Assembly: GCA_937969505.1 (NCBI GenBank)
Contig: CALBWA010000006.1
Span: 1 to 38,767 of the forward strand
Length of the DNA: 38,767 nucleotides
Direction: 5' to 3'
From: an uncultured Erythrobacter sp.
Lineage (GTDB): Bacteria; Pseudomonadota; Alphaproteobacteria; Sphingomonadales; Sphingomonadaceae
The notes under the pieces were generated by a model that worked only from the letters and a program-made list of their open reading frames with translations, was not told where the DNA came from and made no database searches. Position 1 is the stretch's first letter, and the number at the start of each line of letters is the position of its first letter. Below are positions 1-9,778 of this stretch, in pieces. A program made the position numbers and the translations under genes.

Positions 1-107
1 TCCGTCTGTGTGTGCCTGCGTTTTACTCATTGCAGTTCGCCATGCGGCACTGCATGGGCTAGCACAATATTAAACCGCCACCAGCGCGGTCGCATTGAGG
101 GGTTTTT

Positions 108-1607
108 ATGGCGAATATCCAGGTCGCAGTGTTTGTAGGTCTGATGCTGGCACTGACCGCATTGACGTGGCGCAAAGTTGCGGCCGCGCGTGCCGCCAGC
201 CATGCCTCTGCCGATAAAGAGATATTTTTGGCGGGAGGTGGGCTGAGCTGGTTCTTCGTTGCTGGCGCCATCACACTGACCAATCTTTCGACCGATCAAT
301 TGGTTGGGATGAATGGCAATCAGATGTTGCTGCTGGCCTGGTGGGAACTGGCCGGATTTATCGGATTGCTGCTGTTAGCGTTTGTTTTTGTGCCGATTTA
401 TTACAAGAACAATTGCACCACGATCACCCAATTGCTGGAAAAACGATACGACGGGGCGAGCATTCGCACGGTGATCTCTGCCCTGTTCCTGTTCGGCAAT
501 CTGTTCATCTATCTGCCGGCGGTGATCTATTCAGGCGCGCTGTTTATGCAGACGCTGTTTGGGATCGAGGCATCTATTGTCGCGATCGCGGCGGTTTTTG
601 CAGTAGTTGGCGCTGGCTTTGCCATTCTCGGCGGTTTGCGCGCGGTTGCGGTGCTCGACACCTATGCCGGCATAGGCATTCTGGCGCTGGCTTTGGTGGT
701 GGTTTTCCTCGCTATGCAAGCGATCGGCTGGGACATGACGACCGGCGTGCCAGAAGAACGCCTGACCATGATCGGTTCGCTCGACAGCCCGATCCCCTTC
801 CACACGCTGTTCACCGGGATGCTGTTCATCCAGATCTTCTACTGGTCGACCAATCAGAACATCACGCAAAAGGCGCTGGCCGCCCCCAATGTGAAAGAGG
901 CGCAGAAAGGCGTGGTCGCTGCCGCGATCATCCGCGTGCTGATCGTGCCGCCCATCGTCGTGATACCAGGCATTGTTGCCTTCAAGCTGTTCGGCGATGT
1001 TGATGACCGAGCCTATGGAATGGTGGTGGCAGAGGTGCTGCCCGACTGGACCAGCGGCATGTTTGCCGCAATGATCGCAGCGGCCGTCCTGACGACTTAC
1101 TCGGCAGTCATGAACGCGACGATCACCTTGTGGTCGGTCGATTTCCATCGCCGCTTCATCAAGCCGGACGTTGATGTGCGCAAATTGAACCGCACGGTTG
1201 GGATCATCGCCATGATCGCCTCTGTCGCTCTGGTGCCGGTTTATGCAGGCGCAGAAAGCATCATCAATCTGCTGCAGGAACTGAACGGGCTTTTGTCCAT
1301 GCCGATCCTGTCCGCCTTTATCGCGGCGCTGCTGTTCCGCAATATGGATGCCCGCGCAGCGGTCGCGGGGTTGGTCTGGGGCTTTAGCATCTACGCCCTC
1401 CACACATTCTATCTCTACGTGCCGGACAACTTTGGCGGGATGACTTGGTATGCGACCATCGGCCTGCCATGGGTGCATTACATTGATGTGATGGTCTTCG
1501 TGTTGTTCAGTTCGGTGGCAGTGGCGTTGCTCACCAATCGCGTGGTGTTCGGCAATCGGGCAAGCCTTGCGCTGGGCAAGCCGTCACCCCAGCTTGATGA
1601 GGCATGA
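108..1607 (+). CDS. Sodium:solute symporter (SSS/SLC5 family)
   Basis: Inner-membrane secondary transporter of the sodium:solute symporter family, which couples solute uptake (sugars, amino acids, vitamins or similar) to the sodium gradient. The 499-residue protein is almost entirely hydrophobic, with about 13 predicted membrane segments. It has the family's early pattern GGGLSWFFVAGAITLTNLS near residues 43-61 and a later WSTNQNITQKALAAPN stretch near 245-260, typical of the SSS core. Length is normal for the family. The ATG at 108 is the first good start after the window edge. The gene overlaps truB by four bases (ATGA), so the two are probably co-transcribed, although their functions are unrelated. 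The substrate cannot be told from the sequence. Confidence 0.9.
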   Translation: MANIQVAVFVGLMLALTALTWRKVAAARAASHASADKEIFLAGGGLSWFFVAGAITLTNLSTDQLVGMNGNQMLLLAWWELAGFIGLLLLAFVFVPIYYKNNCTTITQLLEKRYDGASIRTVISALFLFGNLFIYLPAVIYSGALFMQTLFGIEASIVAIAAVFAVVGAGFAILGGLRAVAVLDTYAGIGILALALVVVFLAMQAIGWDMTTGVPEERLTMIGSLDSPIPFHTLFTGMLFIQIFYWSTNQNITQKALAAPNVKEAQKGVVAAAIIRVLIVPPIVVIPGIVAFKLFGDVDDRAYGMVVAEVLPDWTSGMFAAMIAAAVLTTYSAVMNATITLWSVDFHRRFIKPDVDVRKLNRTVGIIAMIASVALVPVYAGAESIINLLQELNGLLSMPILSAFIAALLFRNMDARAAVAGLVWGFSIYALHTFYLYVPDNFGGMTWYATIGLPWVHYIDVMVFVLFSSVAVALLTNRVVFGNRASLALGKPSPQLDEA

Positions 1608-2605
1608 GCGATAAAACTCTTCCCCCACACGGCTGGCTGATCCTCGACAAGCCGCGCGGGCTTGGCTCGACGCAGGCGGTCGCCGCAGTGAAGCGAAACT
1701 TGCGCGAAGCGGGCCTGCCGAAGACCAAGGTTGGCCATGGCGGGACGCTTGATCCTCTGGCGGAAGGCGTGCTTCCGATTGCGCTGGGCGAAGCGACCAA
1801 GCTTTGCGGGCGGATGCTGGATGCGAGCAAGAGCTACGAATTCACGATTGCATTCGGCGAAGAGACTGACACGCTCGATACTGAAGGCGAAGTCATCGCG
1901 CGCTCGGATCACCGTCCGCCGATGGCGGCAGTCGCCGCGGTGCTCGAACATTTCACGGGTGAGATTGAGCAAGAGCCACCTGCATATTCTGCGATCAAGG
2001 TGGATGGGAAACGGGCTTACCACAGGGCGCGTTCGGGCGAGTTCGTGAAAATGATGACACGGCGTGTGACGATCCACTCCCTGAGCTTTGCGTCTGACTA
2101 TGAACCGCAAACCGAGCTTACATCGTCCTTTGCCACAACCTCGGGGAGGCCAGACCCGTTTGACCCGGCATCGCCCCTGATGCTGGCCGACAGCGTCACC
2201 CTTCGCGCTCACGTATCCAAAGGCACCTATATCCGCTCTCTGGCACGGGACATCGCCCGCGCCCTTGGAACCTATGGTCATGTTACCTATCTTAGGCGGA
2301 TCAAGGCGGGACCTTTCCCCGAAAGCCGAGCGATTTCGCTGGACAAACTCAATGAAATCGGTAGAGGCGCGCGACTTGAAGATGTAATGCTGCCTGTGGA
2401 GGCAGGGCTGGTCGACATCCCGGCTCTTACCCTCACGTCCGATCAGGCAGCAGCGATCCGCCAGGGTCGCATCTTGACCGGACAGCCCCAAGCCAATGGG
2501 CTCTACTGTGCCACATACCGGAATGTTCCGGTGGCATTGGTCGAACTCGATGGTGGGACGACGAAGATCGTCCGCGGGTTCAACCTTCCCGATGTCGCTG
2601 AGTAA
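1604..2605 (+). CDS. truB: tRNA pseudouridine(55) synthase TruB
   Basis: Converts uridine 55 in the T-loop of tRNAs to pseudouridine. The TruB signature [19 protein letters not shown] is at residues 44-62, with the catalytic aspartate at about position 50. The second conserved block, [18 protein letters not shown], lies near residues 205-222. At 333 residues it is slightly longer than Escherichia coli TruB (314), with an ordinary C-terminal PUA-like part. The start overlaps the stop of the symporter gene (ATGA), and the stop is 11 bases before rpsO. The truB-rpsO-pnp order is the common bacterial arrangement, which supports the assignment. Confidence 0.97.
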   Translation: MSDKTLPPHGWLILDKPRGLGSTQAVAAVKRNLREAGLPKTKVGHGGTLDPLAEGVLPIALGEATKLCGRMLDASKSYEFTIAFGEETDTLDTEGEVIARSDHRPPMAAVAAVLEHFTGEIEQEPPAYSAIKVDGKRAYHRARSGEFVKMMTRRVTIHSLSFASDYEPQTELTSSFATTSGRPDPFDPASPLMLADSVTLRAHVSKGTYIRSLARDIARALGTYGHVTYLRRIKAGPFPESRAISLDKLNEIGRGARLEDVMLPVEAGLVDIPALTLTSDQAAAIRQGRILTGQPQANGLYCATYRNVPVALVELDGGTTKIVRGFNLPDVAE

Positions 2606-2616
2606 GAGAGAATACT

Positions 2617-2886
2617 ATGTCGGTTACTGCCGAAGAAAAAGCAAAGATTATCAAAGACAACGCCCGCGAAGCCAATGACACGGGCAGTCCAGAAGTCCAG
2701 GTGGCCATCCTGACCCAGCGGATCCGCAATTTGCAGAGCCACTTTGATGCCAACCACAAGGACAACCACTCGCGTCGCGGCCTGCTGACCATGGTCAACA
2801 AGCGCCGCAGCCTCCTCGCCTATCTCAAGAAGATCGACGTGGAACGCTACAACGCACTGATCCAGAAGCTGGGTCTTCGTAAATAA
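2617..2886 (+). CDS. rpsO: 30S ribosomal protein S15
   Basis: Small-subunit protein that binds 16S rRNA early in assembly of the platform. The 89-residue length is exactly standard. The sequence has the hallmark blocks [16 protein letters not shown] near residues 21-36, [16 protein letters not shown] near 42-57, and the C-terminal [26 protein letters not shown]. It follows truB closely, preceded by AAGAGAGAATACT as ribosome binding site. A strong intrinsic terminator lies 11 bases past its stop, so pnp is probably expressed partly by read-through or from its own promoter. Confidence 0.98.
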   Translation: MSVTAEEKAKIIKDNAREANDTGSPEVQVAILTQRIRNLQSHFDANHKDNHSRRGLLTMVNKRRSLLAYLKKIDVERYNALIQKLGLRK

Positions 2887-2896
2887 GAATTTGGGA

Positions 2897-2921
2897 AGCG
2901 GCTCCAAACGGGGCCGCTTTT
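2897..2921 (+). terminator. Rho-independent terminator after rpsO
   Basis: Eight-pair stem: GCGGCTCC at 2898-2905 pairs with GGGGCCGC at 2910-2917, with one G-U pair and an AAAC loop. TTTT (2918-2921) follows. It starts 11 bases past the rpsO stop. Confidence 0.85.
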
Positions 2922-2970
2922 CGCATGTGCCAGGCTCGCAACGCGGGTATGGCAGCACAAATGGCATCCT

Positions 2971-3025
2971 TCACAATTCGGTGGAGGGGCCTACGGGGCG
3001 AGACAAAGCCCCATACCGGACCGGG
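2971..3025 (+). ncRNA. Structured leader element, copy 1, upstream of pnp
   Basis: First of two related blocks in the 348-base rpsO-pnp gap. It begins TCACAATTCGGTG, continues AGGGG, forms a hairpin (GGGGC at 2995-2999 with GCCCC at 3008-3012, loop GAGACAAA), then reads CATAC and a CCGGG run. The second copy at 3114 has the same order of elements with a changed but still paired stem. The likely role is a cis-acting mRNA element of pnp, or the 3' region of the rpsO transcript. PNPase genes are known to be autoregulated through leader structures in other bacteria. No specific Rfam family is claimed. Confidence 0.5.
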
Positions 3026-3113
3026 ACGGAATACCCGGGACAGGAAGTATCGCAGCAAGAAGTGGTTTGCCGGTTTTTGCGCCCGCGATACGACCAACCA
3101 AAACAGCTTTTCG

Positions 3114-3172
3114 TCACAATTCGGTGAGGGGAAGCGAGGGGTACATGACCCCATACTGATCCGGGCCAGTCT
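3114..3172 (+). ncRNA. Structured leader element, copy 2, upstream of pnp
   Basis: Second copy of the repeated block, with the same TCACAATTCGGTG start. The hairpin is GGGGT (3138-3142) with ACCCC (3148-3152). Compared with copy 1 the closing pair changes from C-G to U-A, a compensatory change that supports a real stem. CATAC and CCGGG follow as in copy 1. A third hairpin, CCCGCG (3191-3196) with CGCGGG (3212-3217), sits just ahead of the pnp ribosome binding site AAGGA. Folding there could affect pnp translation. Confidence 0.5.
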
Positions 3173-3234
3173 AGACCGGAAAATGCAGGCCCCGCGGGCG
3201 CAATATGGCGGCGCGGGTTCGTTAAGGAAAATAC

Positions 3235-5523
3235 ATGTTCGACAAGAAAACCGTATCGATTGAGTGGGGCGGCAAAACCCTCACCCTCGAAACCGGTCAG
3301 ATCGCCCGTCAGGCTGATGGCGCGGTCCTGGCCACCTATGGCGAAACCGTGGTGCTTTGCGCCGTGACCGCCGCCAAAAGTGTTCGTGAAGGCCAGGACT
3401 TCTTCCCGCTGACCGTCCACTATCAGGAAAAATTCTCCGCTGCGGGCCGCATCCCCGGCGGCTTCTTCAAGCGCGAAGGTCGCGCGACCGAGAAGGAAAC
3501 GCTCACCTCACGTTTGATCGACCGTCCGTGTCGTCCGTTGTTCCCGGAAGGGTTCTACAACGAAATCAACGTCATCGCTCAGGTGCTGTCCTATGACGGC
3601 GAAACCGAGCCGGATATTGTTGCCATGGTTGCAGCCTCTGCTGCGCTGACCATTTCCGGCGTGCCCTTCATGGGCCCGATCGGTGCAGCACGTGTTGGCT
3701 TTGTTGATGGCGAATATGTCCTCAACCCGGCCGTCAACACGATCTTCGACGAAGGTCGTCTGGATCTGGTTGTCGCTGCAACGCAAGACGCAGTGATGAT
3801 GGTTGAAAGTGAAGCGAAAGAACTGACCGAGGAAGAAATGCTCGGCGCGATCATGTTCGCTCATGATGAAAGCCGCAAGGTCATCGGCGCGATTGTCGAT
3901 CTGGCTGAACAGGCTGCCAAGGATCCGTGGGATGTTGATACGTCCGACGATACTTCGGCAATCAAGGAAAAGCTGCGCGGCATGGTTGGCGATGATATTG
4001 CCGCTGCTTACAAGCTGACCGACAAATCAGAGCGTTCCGACGCGCTGAATGCGGTCCGCGAGAAGGCCAAGGAAGCTTTCGCTGACGAAGATGGTCAGAC
4101 GCAAATGGTTGCCGGCAAGGCCGTGAAGAAGCTGGAAGCGGACATCGTTCGCGGTGCCATCCTGAAGGACGGTCAGCGCATCGATGGTCGTAAGACCGAC
4201 GAAGTTCGACCGATTGAGGCGATGGTCGGCTTGCTGCCACGCACCCACGGTTCGGCGCTGTTTACGCGCGGTGAGACGCAGGCAATCTGCACCACCACGC
4301 TGGGCACCAAGGATGCCGAGCAGATGATCGATGGGTTGGAAGGTCTGTCCTACAACCACTTCATGTTGCACTACAACTTCCCGCCCTATTCGGTCGGCGA
4401 AGTGGGTCGCTTTGGCTTTACCAGCCGCCGCGAGACCGGCCATGGTAAGCTGGCATGGCGTGCGCTGCACCCTGTGCTGCCCGACCATGAGGAATTCCCT
4501 TACACGATCCGCATCCTGTCCGACATCACCGAGTCAAACGGCTCGTCTTCAATGGCGACTGTCTGCGGTGGCTGTCTGTCGATGATGGATGCAGGCGTTC
4601 CGATCGAGCGTCCGGTATCCGGTATCGCCATGGGTCTGATCCTGGAAGGTGACGAATTCACCGTTCTGTCCGACATTCTGGGTGACGAAGATCACCTTGG
4701 TGACATGGACTTTAAGGTGGCCGGTTCGGAAAGCGGTATCACTTCGCTGCAGATGGACATCAAGGTTGCCGGAATTACGCCGGAAATCATGAAGACCGCC
4801 ATGGAGCAGGCGAAAGCTGGCCGCTCGCACATCCTGGGTGAAATGACCAAGGCTCTGGGTTCGGCGCGTTCGGGTGTTTCCAAGCACGCACCGCGTATCG
4901 AAACGATGCAGATCGACAAGTCGAAGATCCGCGACGTTATCGGAACGGGCGGCAAGGTCATCCGTGAAATCGTCGCCGAAACCGGTGCCAAGGTCGACAT
5001 TGATGATGAAGGTGTCATCAAGATCTCGTCCAGCGACGGCGATCAGATCGCTGCTGCCAAGGCCTGGATCGAAGGCATTGTGGAAGAAGCCGAAGTCGGC
5101 AAGATCTACAACGGCAAGGTCGTCAACATCGTGGACTTCGGCGCATTTGTGAACTTCATGGGCGGCAAGGACGGTCTCGTCCATGTTTCTGAAATGAAGA
5201 ACGAGCGGGTTGAAAAGCCAACCGATGTTGTTTCCGAAGGCCAGGAGGTCAAGGTCAAGGTCCTCGAGATCGATCAGCGCGGCAAGGTTCGCCTGTCGAT
5301 GCGAGTTGTTGATCAGGAAACCGGGGAAGAGCTGGAAGACACCCGTCCTCCACGCGAACCACGCGGTGACAAGCGCGAAGGTGGCCGTGGCGGCGATCGT
5401 CGTGGTCCACGTGGCAACCGCTCACGCGGTGGTGATCGCGGCGGACGCCGTGATGGCGGAAACGAAGGTGGCAAGAATGATGGCGGCGGCGACGGCCACA
5501 TTCCTGACTTCCTGAAGGACTAA
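3235..5523 (+). CDS. pnp: Polynucleotide phosphorylase (PNPase)
   Basis: Phosphorolytic 3'-to-5' exoribonuclease, a core enzyme of mRNA turnover and usually a degradosome partner. The protein is 762 residues. Two RNase PH domains come first, the second containing [19 protein letters not shown] domain follows near residues 555-615 ([15 protein letters not shown]), then an S1 domain near 620-690 ([20 protein letters not shown]). The last about 70 residues are an Arg/Gly-rich tail with repeated RGG and RGD steps, ending in GHIPDFLKD. The start ATG at 3235 follows TTAAGGAAAATAC. The gene has a long structured leader and a strong terminator, so it is probably its own unit in addition to read-through from rpsO. 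Confidence 0.98.
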   Translation: MFDKKTVSIEWGGKTLTLETGQIARQADGAVLATYGETVVLCAVTAAKSVREGQDFFPLTVHYQEKFSAAGRIPGGFFKREGRATEKETLTSRLIDRPCRPLFPEGFYNEINVIAQVLSYDGETEPDIVAMVAASAALTISGVPFMGPIGAARVGFVDGEYVLNPAVNTIFDEGRLDLVVAATQDAVMMVESEAKELTEEEMLGAIMFAHDESRKVIGAIVDLAEQAAKDPWDVDTSDDTSAIKEKLRGMVGDDIAAAYKLTDKSERSDALNAVREKAKEAFADEDGQTQMVAGKAVKKLEADIVRGAILKDGQRIDGRKTDEVRPIEAMVGLLPRTHGSALFTRGETQAICTTTLGTKDAEQMIDGLEGLSYNHFMLHYNFPPYSVGEVGRFGFTSRRETGHGKLAWRALHPVLPDHEEFPYTIRILSDITESNGSSSMATVCGGCLSMMDAGVPIERPVSGIAMGLILEGDEFTVLSDILGDEDHLGDMDFKVAGSESGITSLQMDIKVAGITPEIMKTAMEQAKAGRSHILGEMTKALGSARSGVSKHAPRIETMQIDKSKIRDVIGTGGKVIREIVAETGAKVDIDDEGVIKISSSDGDQIAAAKAWIEGIVEEAEVGKIYNGKVVNIVDFGAFVNFMGGKDGLVHVSEMKNERVEKPTDVVSEGQEVKVKVLEIDQRGKVRLSMRVVDQETGEELEDTRPPREPRGDKREGGRGGDRRGPRGNRSRGGDRGGRRDGGNEGGKNDGGGDGHIPDFLKD

Positions 5524-5545
5524 GTCCCTCAGCCTCAAGAGAATT

Positions 5546-5576
5546 GGCCGTTCGGAGCGATCCGGGCGGCCTTTTT
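5546..5576 (+). terminator. Rho-independent terminator after pnp
   Basis: Hairpin with GGCCG (5546-5550) pairing to CGGCC (5567-5571), and CGGA pairing to TCCG inside it. The two intervening TT/GG positions can form G-U pairs, giving an 11-pair stem with a GCGA loop. TTTTT follows at 5572-5576. Confidence 0.9.
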
Positions 5577-5663
5577 CTTTGCCACCGGCTTTTCCTTTGC
5601 TCAGGGCGTGCGATGGGCGTACCACTGGCTGGTCCCACAGTTCGAACAAGGCTTCTCACGGAT

Positions 5664-6161
5664 ATGGCTGACAAGCCCGTTACTACCATAGGCTGGCGTG
5701 AATATGTCGACCTGCCTGACCTTGCCCTGGCGCATGTGCCAGCCAAGATCGATACCGGTGCGCGGACCAGCGCCTTGCATGTCGACACGATAGAATTGCA
5801 TGAGGATGAAGCGGGTGAGCCGATGGTGCGCCTTGCCTTTCGTGTGCGCCATAATCCGGAAGAGGAACCTGAACAGGTTCAGCTCGACATGCCGGTGGCG
5901 GGCGTCAAGCGGGTGATGAGCAGCAATGGCGATTATGAAGAGCGGCCCTTCATCCGCACTGCGCTGGTGCTGGGTGGCAGGACAATCAAGTCTGCTTTTA
6001 CACTAACCAACCGGGGCTCCATGCGCTATCCAGTGTTGGTCGGGCGCAGCGCCATGCGCGGCCGTTTTGCCATCCATCCCGGCGAATCCTTTATCCATGG
6101 TACCCGCGATGCAGAATTGCTGGTTCACACTGATCTCAATGCTTCAGGAGAAGCTGAATGA
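5664..6161 (+). CDS. RimB-like ATP-dependent zinc protease (RimK-associated, COG4067 type)
   Basis: Small protein of the retropepsin-like family annotated as ATP-dependent zinc protease, which usually travels with rimK and is called RimB in Pseudomonas. The family's core pattern [12 protein letters not shown] lies near residues 28-39, and [16 protein letters not shown] near 115-130. I chose ATG 5664 ([14 protein letters not shown], 165 residues) over upstream starts because an open frame back to TTG 5544 would cover the pnp terminator and carries no family similarity. The stop overlaps rimK by four bases, so the two are translated together. Its substrate is unknown; the context points to processing linked to RimK-modified protein. 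Confidence 0.88.
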   Translation: MADKPVTTIGWREYVDLPDLALAHVPAKIDTGARTSALHVDTIELHEDEAGEPMVRLAFRVRHNPEEEPEQVQLDMPVAGVKRVMSSNGDYEERPFIRTALVLGGRTIKSAFTLTNRGSMRYPVLVGRSAMRGRFAIHPGESFIHGTRDAELLVHTDLNASGEAE

Positions 6162-7063
6162 AAATTGCCATGCTTGCCCGCAATCCCAACCTCTATTCGC
6201 ACAAGCGTCTGGTCGATGCGGCGGAGCAACGCGGCCATACGCTCGATATTCTCAACACCACGCGTTGCACGGTCAGCATCGCCAGCCACCGTCCCACGGT
6301 GACTTACAAGGGCGAAACGCTGAGCGGTTATGAAGCGGTCATTCCGCGCATTGGTGCCTCGATCACGGCCTATGGTCTGGCCGTTCTGCGCCAGTTTGAA
6401 ATGGGCGGGGTCTGGTCGCTTAATGAAAGCGTTGCCATCGGGCGCAGTCGGGACAAATTGCGCTCGACCCAGATCATGGCGAAATATGGGCTCGGTCTGC
6501 CGCTCACCGCCTACGCCAACGATCCCAAGCAGGCAGAAGAAATCATCAAGGCAGTCAACGGGCCGCCGGTGGTCATCAAACTGCTCGAAGGCACGCAGGG
6601 CATCGGCGTGGTGCTGGCTGAAACACTGAAGGGCGGCGCGTCGATCATTGAGGCGTTTCGCGGCGCAAATATTGCCATCATGGTGCAGGAATTCATCAAG
6701 GAAGCCGGTGGATCAGACATTCGCTGTCTTGTTGTGGGCGGCAAGGTTGTTGCAGCCATGAAGCGGCAGGGGGCCGAAGGCGAGTTTCGCAGCAATCTGC
6801 ACCGGGGTGGCAGTGCCCAGCTGATCAAGATCACGCCCGAGGAACGCAGCACGGCGGTGCGCGCGGCCAAGGTCATGGGTTTGAACGTGTGCGGTGTCGA
6901 CTTGCTGCGCTCCAACCACGGACCGGTCATCATGGAGGTCAATTCCTCACCCGGTCTGGAAGGGATCGAAACCGCCACCGGCAAAGACATTGCCGGCCAG
7001 ATCATCGACTTCATCGCTGCCAATGCGGCGCAGGGAAAGACCAAGACGCGTGGCAAAGGCTGA
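6158..7063 (+). CDS. rimK: Ribosomal protein S6 glutamate ligase RimK (ATP-grasp)
   Basis: ATP-grasp ligase that adds glutamate residues to the C-terminus of ribosomal protein S6, or a closely related RimK-type ligase. The 301-residue length matches E. coli RimK (300). Visible features are the N-terminal [15 protein letters not shown], the ATP-grasp segments [20 protein letters not shown] near residues 132-150 and [20 protein letters not shown], and the C-terminal metal-binding strand [15 protein letters not shown]. The ATG overlaps the upstream protease gene, and the last 14 bases overlap the likely start of the downstream zinc enzyme. This looks like one four-gene operon. Confidence 0.93.
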   Translation: MKIAMLARNPNLYSHKRLVDAAEQRGHTLDILNTTRCTVSIASHRPTVTYKGETLSGYEAVIPRIGASITAYGLAVLRQFEMGGVWSLNESVAIGRSRDKLRSTQIMAKYGLGLPLTAYANDPKQAEEIIKAVNGPPVVIKLLEGTQGIGVVLAETLKGGASIIEAFRGANIAIMVQEFIKEAGGSDIRCLVVGGKVVAAMKRQGAEGEFRSNLHRGGSAQLIKITPEERSTAVRAAKVMGLNVCGVDLLRSNHGPVIMEVNSSPGLEGIETATGKDIAGQIIDFIAANAAQGKTKTRGKG

Positions 7064-8099
7064 AAAACGCCCGCCATTCCAGCTTGGCGAGGAGCTGATT
7101 GAGGCGGGGCAATGCGCAACGGTTGTCCTGCCGATCAGTCGCTTGTCGACCGGGACTGAAATCAACATGCCGGTGCGCGTCATGCATGGGGCCAAGCTGG
7201 GACCGGTGTTGTTCGTCAGCGCCGCTGTCCATGGCAATGAAATCCTTGGCGTGGAGATCATCCGGCGTCTGCTGAAGATTATCTCGGTCAAGAGATTGCA
7301 CGGCACGCTGCTGTGCATTCCCATCGTGAACGCATACGGCTTTACCTCGCATGATCGCTATCTGCCTGACGGGCGCGATCTCAACCGGACCTTTCCCGGC
7401 AGCCGGAAGGGTTCGCTCGCATCGCAGCTGGCGCATGTCTTTACCGAGCAGATCCTGACCCGCAGCGACTATGGCATTGATTTGCACACTGCTGGCCAGC
7501 ATCGCGAAAACCTGCCCCAGATCAGGCACAGCCCCGATAATGTCAGGGCGGCAGAGCTGGCAGCCGTGTTTGGCGCACCTGCCATCATTGCCTCCCCTTT
7601 GCGCGAGGGGTCATTGCGCCAGACCGCCGACGAGCATGGTTGCACCATGCTGCTGATGGAAGCGGGCGAAGCGCTGCGGTTTGATGAATTTGCCGTCCGG
7701 ATTGGTGTGCGTGGTATCCTGCGCGTAATGCATCATCTGGGTATGGGTGTGCGCAAGCAGCCCGCCGCTGGTGCATCATCTGCCGTCAGCCAATCAAGCC
7801 GCTGGGTTCGCGCCGAAGAGGGCGGGATTTTCCGCTCGCTCAAGACCACTGGTGATTTCGTCGATGAAGGGGATCAGCTGGGCACCATCGGCGATCCCTT
7901 CGGTGACAGCGACACCCCGGTTTTGTCACCATTGCGGGGCCTGATTATCGGGCGCAGCAATATGCCCGTGGTCAATCAGGGCGACGCCCTGATGCATATC
8001 GCAAGGGTGGAGAAACCGCATACGGTTGACGAACGGCTTGGCCGGATCGAGGAGGCCGCGCTTGATGATCCTCTGTTCGATGAAGACGAGATTATGTGA
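7050..8099 (+). CDS. Succinylglutamate desuccinylase/aspartoacylase family zinc enzyme
   Basis: M14-like zinc amidohydrolase of the AstE/AspA family. It shows the family's zinc motif VHGNE, the substrate-binding [10 protein letters not shown], the second zinc histidine in YGIDLHTAG and the catalytic glutamate in [10 protein letters not shown]-terminal beta-barrel domain typical of the family follows ([19 protein letters not shown] to the end). The start is uncertain: GTG 7050 has AGGGA upstream and gives about 349 residues, while ATG 7023 lacks a Shine-Dalgarno sequence. It overlaps rimK, and its stop overlaps the next gene. The family usually hydrolyses N-acyl amino acids; position in a rimK operon suggests a glutamate-related substrate, which is inference. 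Confidence 0.88.
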   Translation: MAKAEKRPPFQLGEELIEAGQCATVVLPISRLSTGTEINMPVRVMHGAKLGPVLFVSAAVHGNEILGVEIIRRLLKIISVKRLHGTLLCIPIVNAYGFTSHDRYLPDGRDLNRTFPGSRKGSLASQLAHVFTEQILTRSDYGIDLHTAGQHRENLPQIRHSPDNVRAAELAAVFGAPAIIASPLREGSLRQTADEHGCTMLLMEAGEALRFDEFAVRIGVRGILRVMHHLGMGVRKQPAAGASSAVSQSSRWVRAEEGGIFRSLKTTGDFVDEGDQLGTIGDPFGDSDTPVLSPLRGLIIGRSNMPVVNQGDALMHIARVEKPHTVDERLGRIEEAALDDPLFDEDEIM

Positions 8100-8782
8100 T
8101 GCTGAAACGTGAACTGATCGACACTCTGCAAATTCCCGATGGCGAGGAGCTGGAGCTCTATCGCCATGGTCGCGATTACATGATTGTGCTGGGCCATAAT
8201 GAGCTGATGAGCACGCGTATGCGCTTTTCCGAAGAACAATTGGCTGATCTCACCTTTGACCGCTTGGGCAAGGACAATCCACGAATTCTGATCGGCGGTT
8301 ACGGTATGGGCTTCACCCTGCGGGCAGCGCTCGCGCGGATGGGCGGCAAGGGCCAGGCTGTGGTCGCCGAGATTTCCGACAAGATCGTCGAGTGGGCCAA
8401 GGGGCCAATGGCAGAACTTACCGGGAATTGCTTGTCCGACCCTCGGCTCGACCTGAAAATCTGCGATGTCGCAGCGCTGATTGACGATGCCAATGATGGC
8501 ACCTGCGCCAAATTCGATGCAATCCTGCTCGATGTGGACAATGGTCCGGACGGCATGGTCCGCGATGCCAACAATCGCATCTATTCGCGCACAGGCCTTG
8601 CCAAGGCGCGCGATGCTTTGAAGCCGGGCGGTATCCTGTCGGTATGGTCAGCGGCGCCCGATCACGCCTTTCGCAAACGCATGCAGGATGTGAAGCTGGA
8701 TGTGGAGGAGTGGTCCGTCAGGTCGCGCCCCAACAACAAAGGCGCGCATCACATCATCTGGTTCGCTCGCAAGGCGATATAG
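8099..8782 (+). CDS. Spermidine-synthase-like SAM-dependent methyltransferase
   Basis: Rossmann-fold protein resembling the spermidine synthase/SpeE-like methyltransferase group, about 227 residues. Motif I is RILIGGYGMGFTLRAAL near residues 62-78. An acidic strand end follows (AVVAEISDKIVEWAK), and the motif IV region reads FDAILLDVDNGPDGM. The C-terminal HHIIWFARKA is typical of the group. The upstream stop and this start overlap as TGATG; GTG 8096 is an alternative. It ends the rimK operon. No N-terminal polyamine-synthase domain is present, so polyamine synthesis is unlikely; the methyl acceptor is unknown. Confidence 0.82.
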   Translation: MLKRELIDTLQIPDGEELELYRHGRDYMIVLGHNELMSTRMRFSEEQLADLTFDRLGKDNPRILIGGYGMGFTLRAALARMGGKGQAVVAEISDKIVEWAKGPMAELTGNCLSDPRLDLKICDVAALIDDANDGTCAKFDAILLDVDNGPDGMVRDANNRIYSRTGLAKARDALKPGGILSVWSAAPDHAFRKRMQDVKLDVEEWSVRSRPNNKGAHHIIWFARKAI

Positions 8783-8790
8783 CCGCGCGA

Positions 8791-9765
8791 TCAAAAATCA
8801 TAGATCAGGGTCACCCGGCTAAGTGTGTCCGTGCCAACTGAACCCTCGGGTGGGTTGGTGTCATATTCGATTGCGTAGGAAAGACGTGCAGTCAACGCAT
8901 CGCTGACCTTGGCATTCAGCCCTGTTACCAGATCAATGCTGGTGTTGCTGGAATCGACGATCACCGTTGCTGTCCCGCCCGTTTCGGCCACTGCATTTGT
9001 GTCATGCGTCAGTTTTAAGCGTTCGGTGATGTTCCAGTCAAAATCCAATCCGACCAGGCCTGCAATCCTGCTTTCACTCTCACCTGTAATGAAATCGGTG
9101 ACACGATAGGCAGGACCTGCCTTAGCAGACAGCTGCAGGTCAGCCTCATCGATGATCTGGTATCCGACACCGCCTGAAACTGCGTAACGATTAGAAAAAC
9201 CCTGGAAGCGATCACGCTCATATTGCGCCAAGGCAAAGATGAACAATCGCTCGGACAATCTGTAATTGGGTTCGTAGGTGAACGAAATGCGCTCTCGGGA
9301 TGTCACGCCATTGTTGCGCTGATATTCGGTCCTCGCTCGCAGTTTGTGGGTCCAGTCGATGCCCTTTCGAGTTAGCGCCAGGCCCGCTGTGACGCCAGAA
9401 TTGGAGGAATTGCCGGTTGCGCGGAACGCACCGAATTCTCCCTTGCCGCTCCAGTTTTCCAAGAGGCCGGCAGTGCGGATTGCTTCTTCCTTCGCGGCTG
9501 CTTCTTGCGCAGCCAGCTCTGCTTGCTGCGCGTTGAAGGCTTCAACCATGCCGTCAATTTCTGCACCATCATCGGGGTTGGTTTGCAGTGCCAGCGCGGC
9601 GACATCTGCCACCAGATCAGGATCACCCTGGGCGATCGCTGCTTCAATCATTGCGCGGACCGGGTCTGGCAGAGCTGCTTGCGCGCTTGTCGGCGCCATC
9701 ATCAGGGATGCCGCAGCCAATGCCGCAGCATAGTCAGCGCGAAAATTCGGGACGGTAGGAGGCAT
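8791..9765 (-). CDS. DUF481 outer-membrane beta-barrel protein
   Basis: Predicted outer-membrane protein of the DUF481 (YdiY-like) family, 324 residues. A signal peptide is visible at the N-terminus (AALAAASLMMAPTSAQA). An alanine/glutamate-rich, probably helical stretch follows near residues 30-85. The C-terminal 230 residues form alternating beta-strands and end SRVTLIYDF, with the terminal phenylalanine usual for outer-membrane barrels. I chose ATG 9765 because AGGA lies upstream and the signal peptide begins there; a longer frame to 9870 would run into the upstream gene. It follows the DUF1993 gene with a 13-base gap, so the two are probably one transcript. It converges on the methyltransferase gene. 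Confidence 0.85.
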   Translation of the reverse strand: MPPTVPNFRADYAAALAAASLMMAPTSAQAALPDPVRAMIEAAIAQGDPDLVADVAALALQTNPDDGAEIDGMVEAFNAQQAELAAQEAAAKEEAIRTAGLLENWSGKGEFGAFRATGNSSNSGVTAGLALTRKGIDWTHKLRARTEYQRNNGVTSRERISFTYEPNYRLSERLFIFALAQYERDRFQGFSNRYAVSGGVGYQIIDEADLQLSAKAGPAYRVTDFITGESESRIAGLVGLDFDWNITERLKLTHDTNAVAETGGTATVIVDSSNTSIDLVTGLNAKVSDALTARLSYAIEYDTNPPEGSVGTDTLSRVTLIYDF

Positions 9766-9778
9766 CAAGTGATCCTGC

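Noticed and set aside
531..1478. 315-codon open frame on the minus strand inside the symporter gene
   Set aside because: It is rich in His, Arg, Gln and Asp without any domain and lies fully antisense to a clear membrane transporter, as expected for an antisense shadow of a hydrophobic gene.
1478..2491. 337-codon open frame antisense to truB
   Set aside because: It shows no recognisable domain, and the opposite strand encodes an unmistakable TruB.
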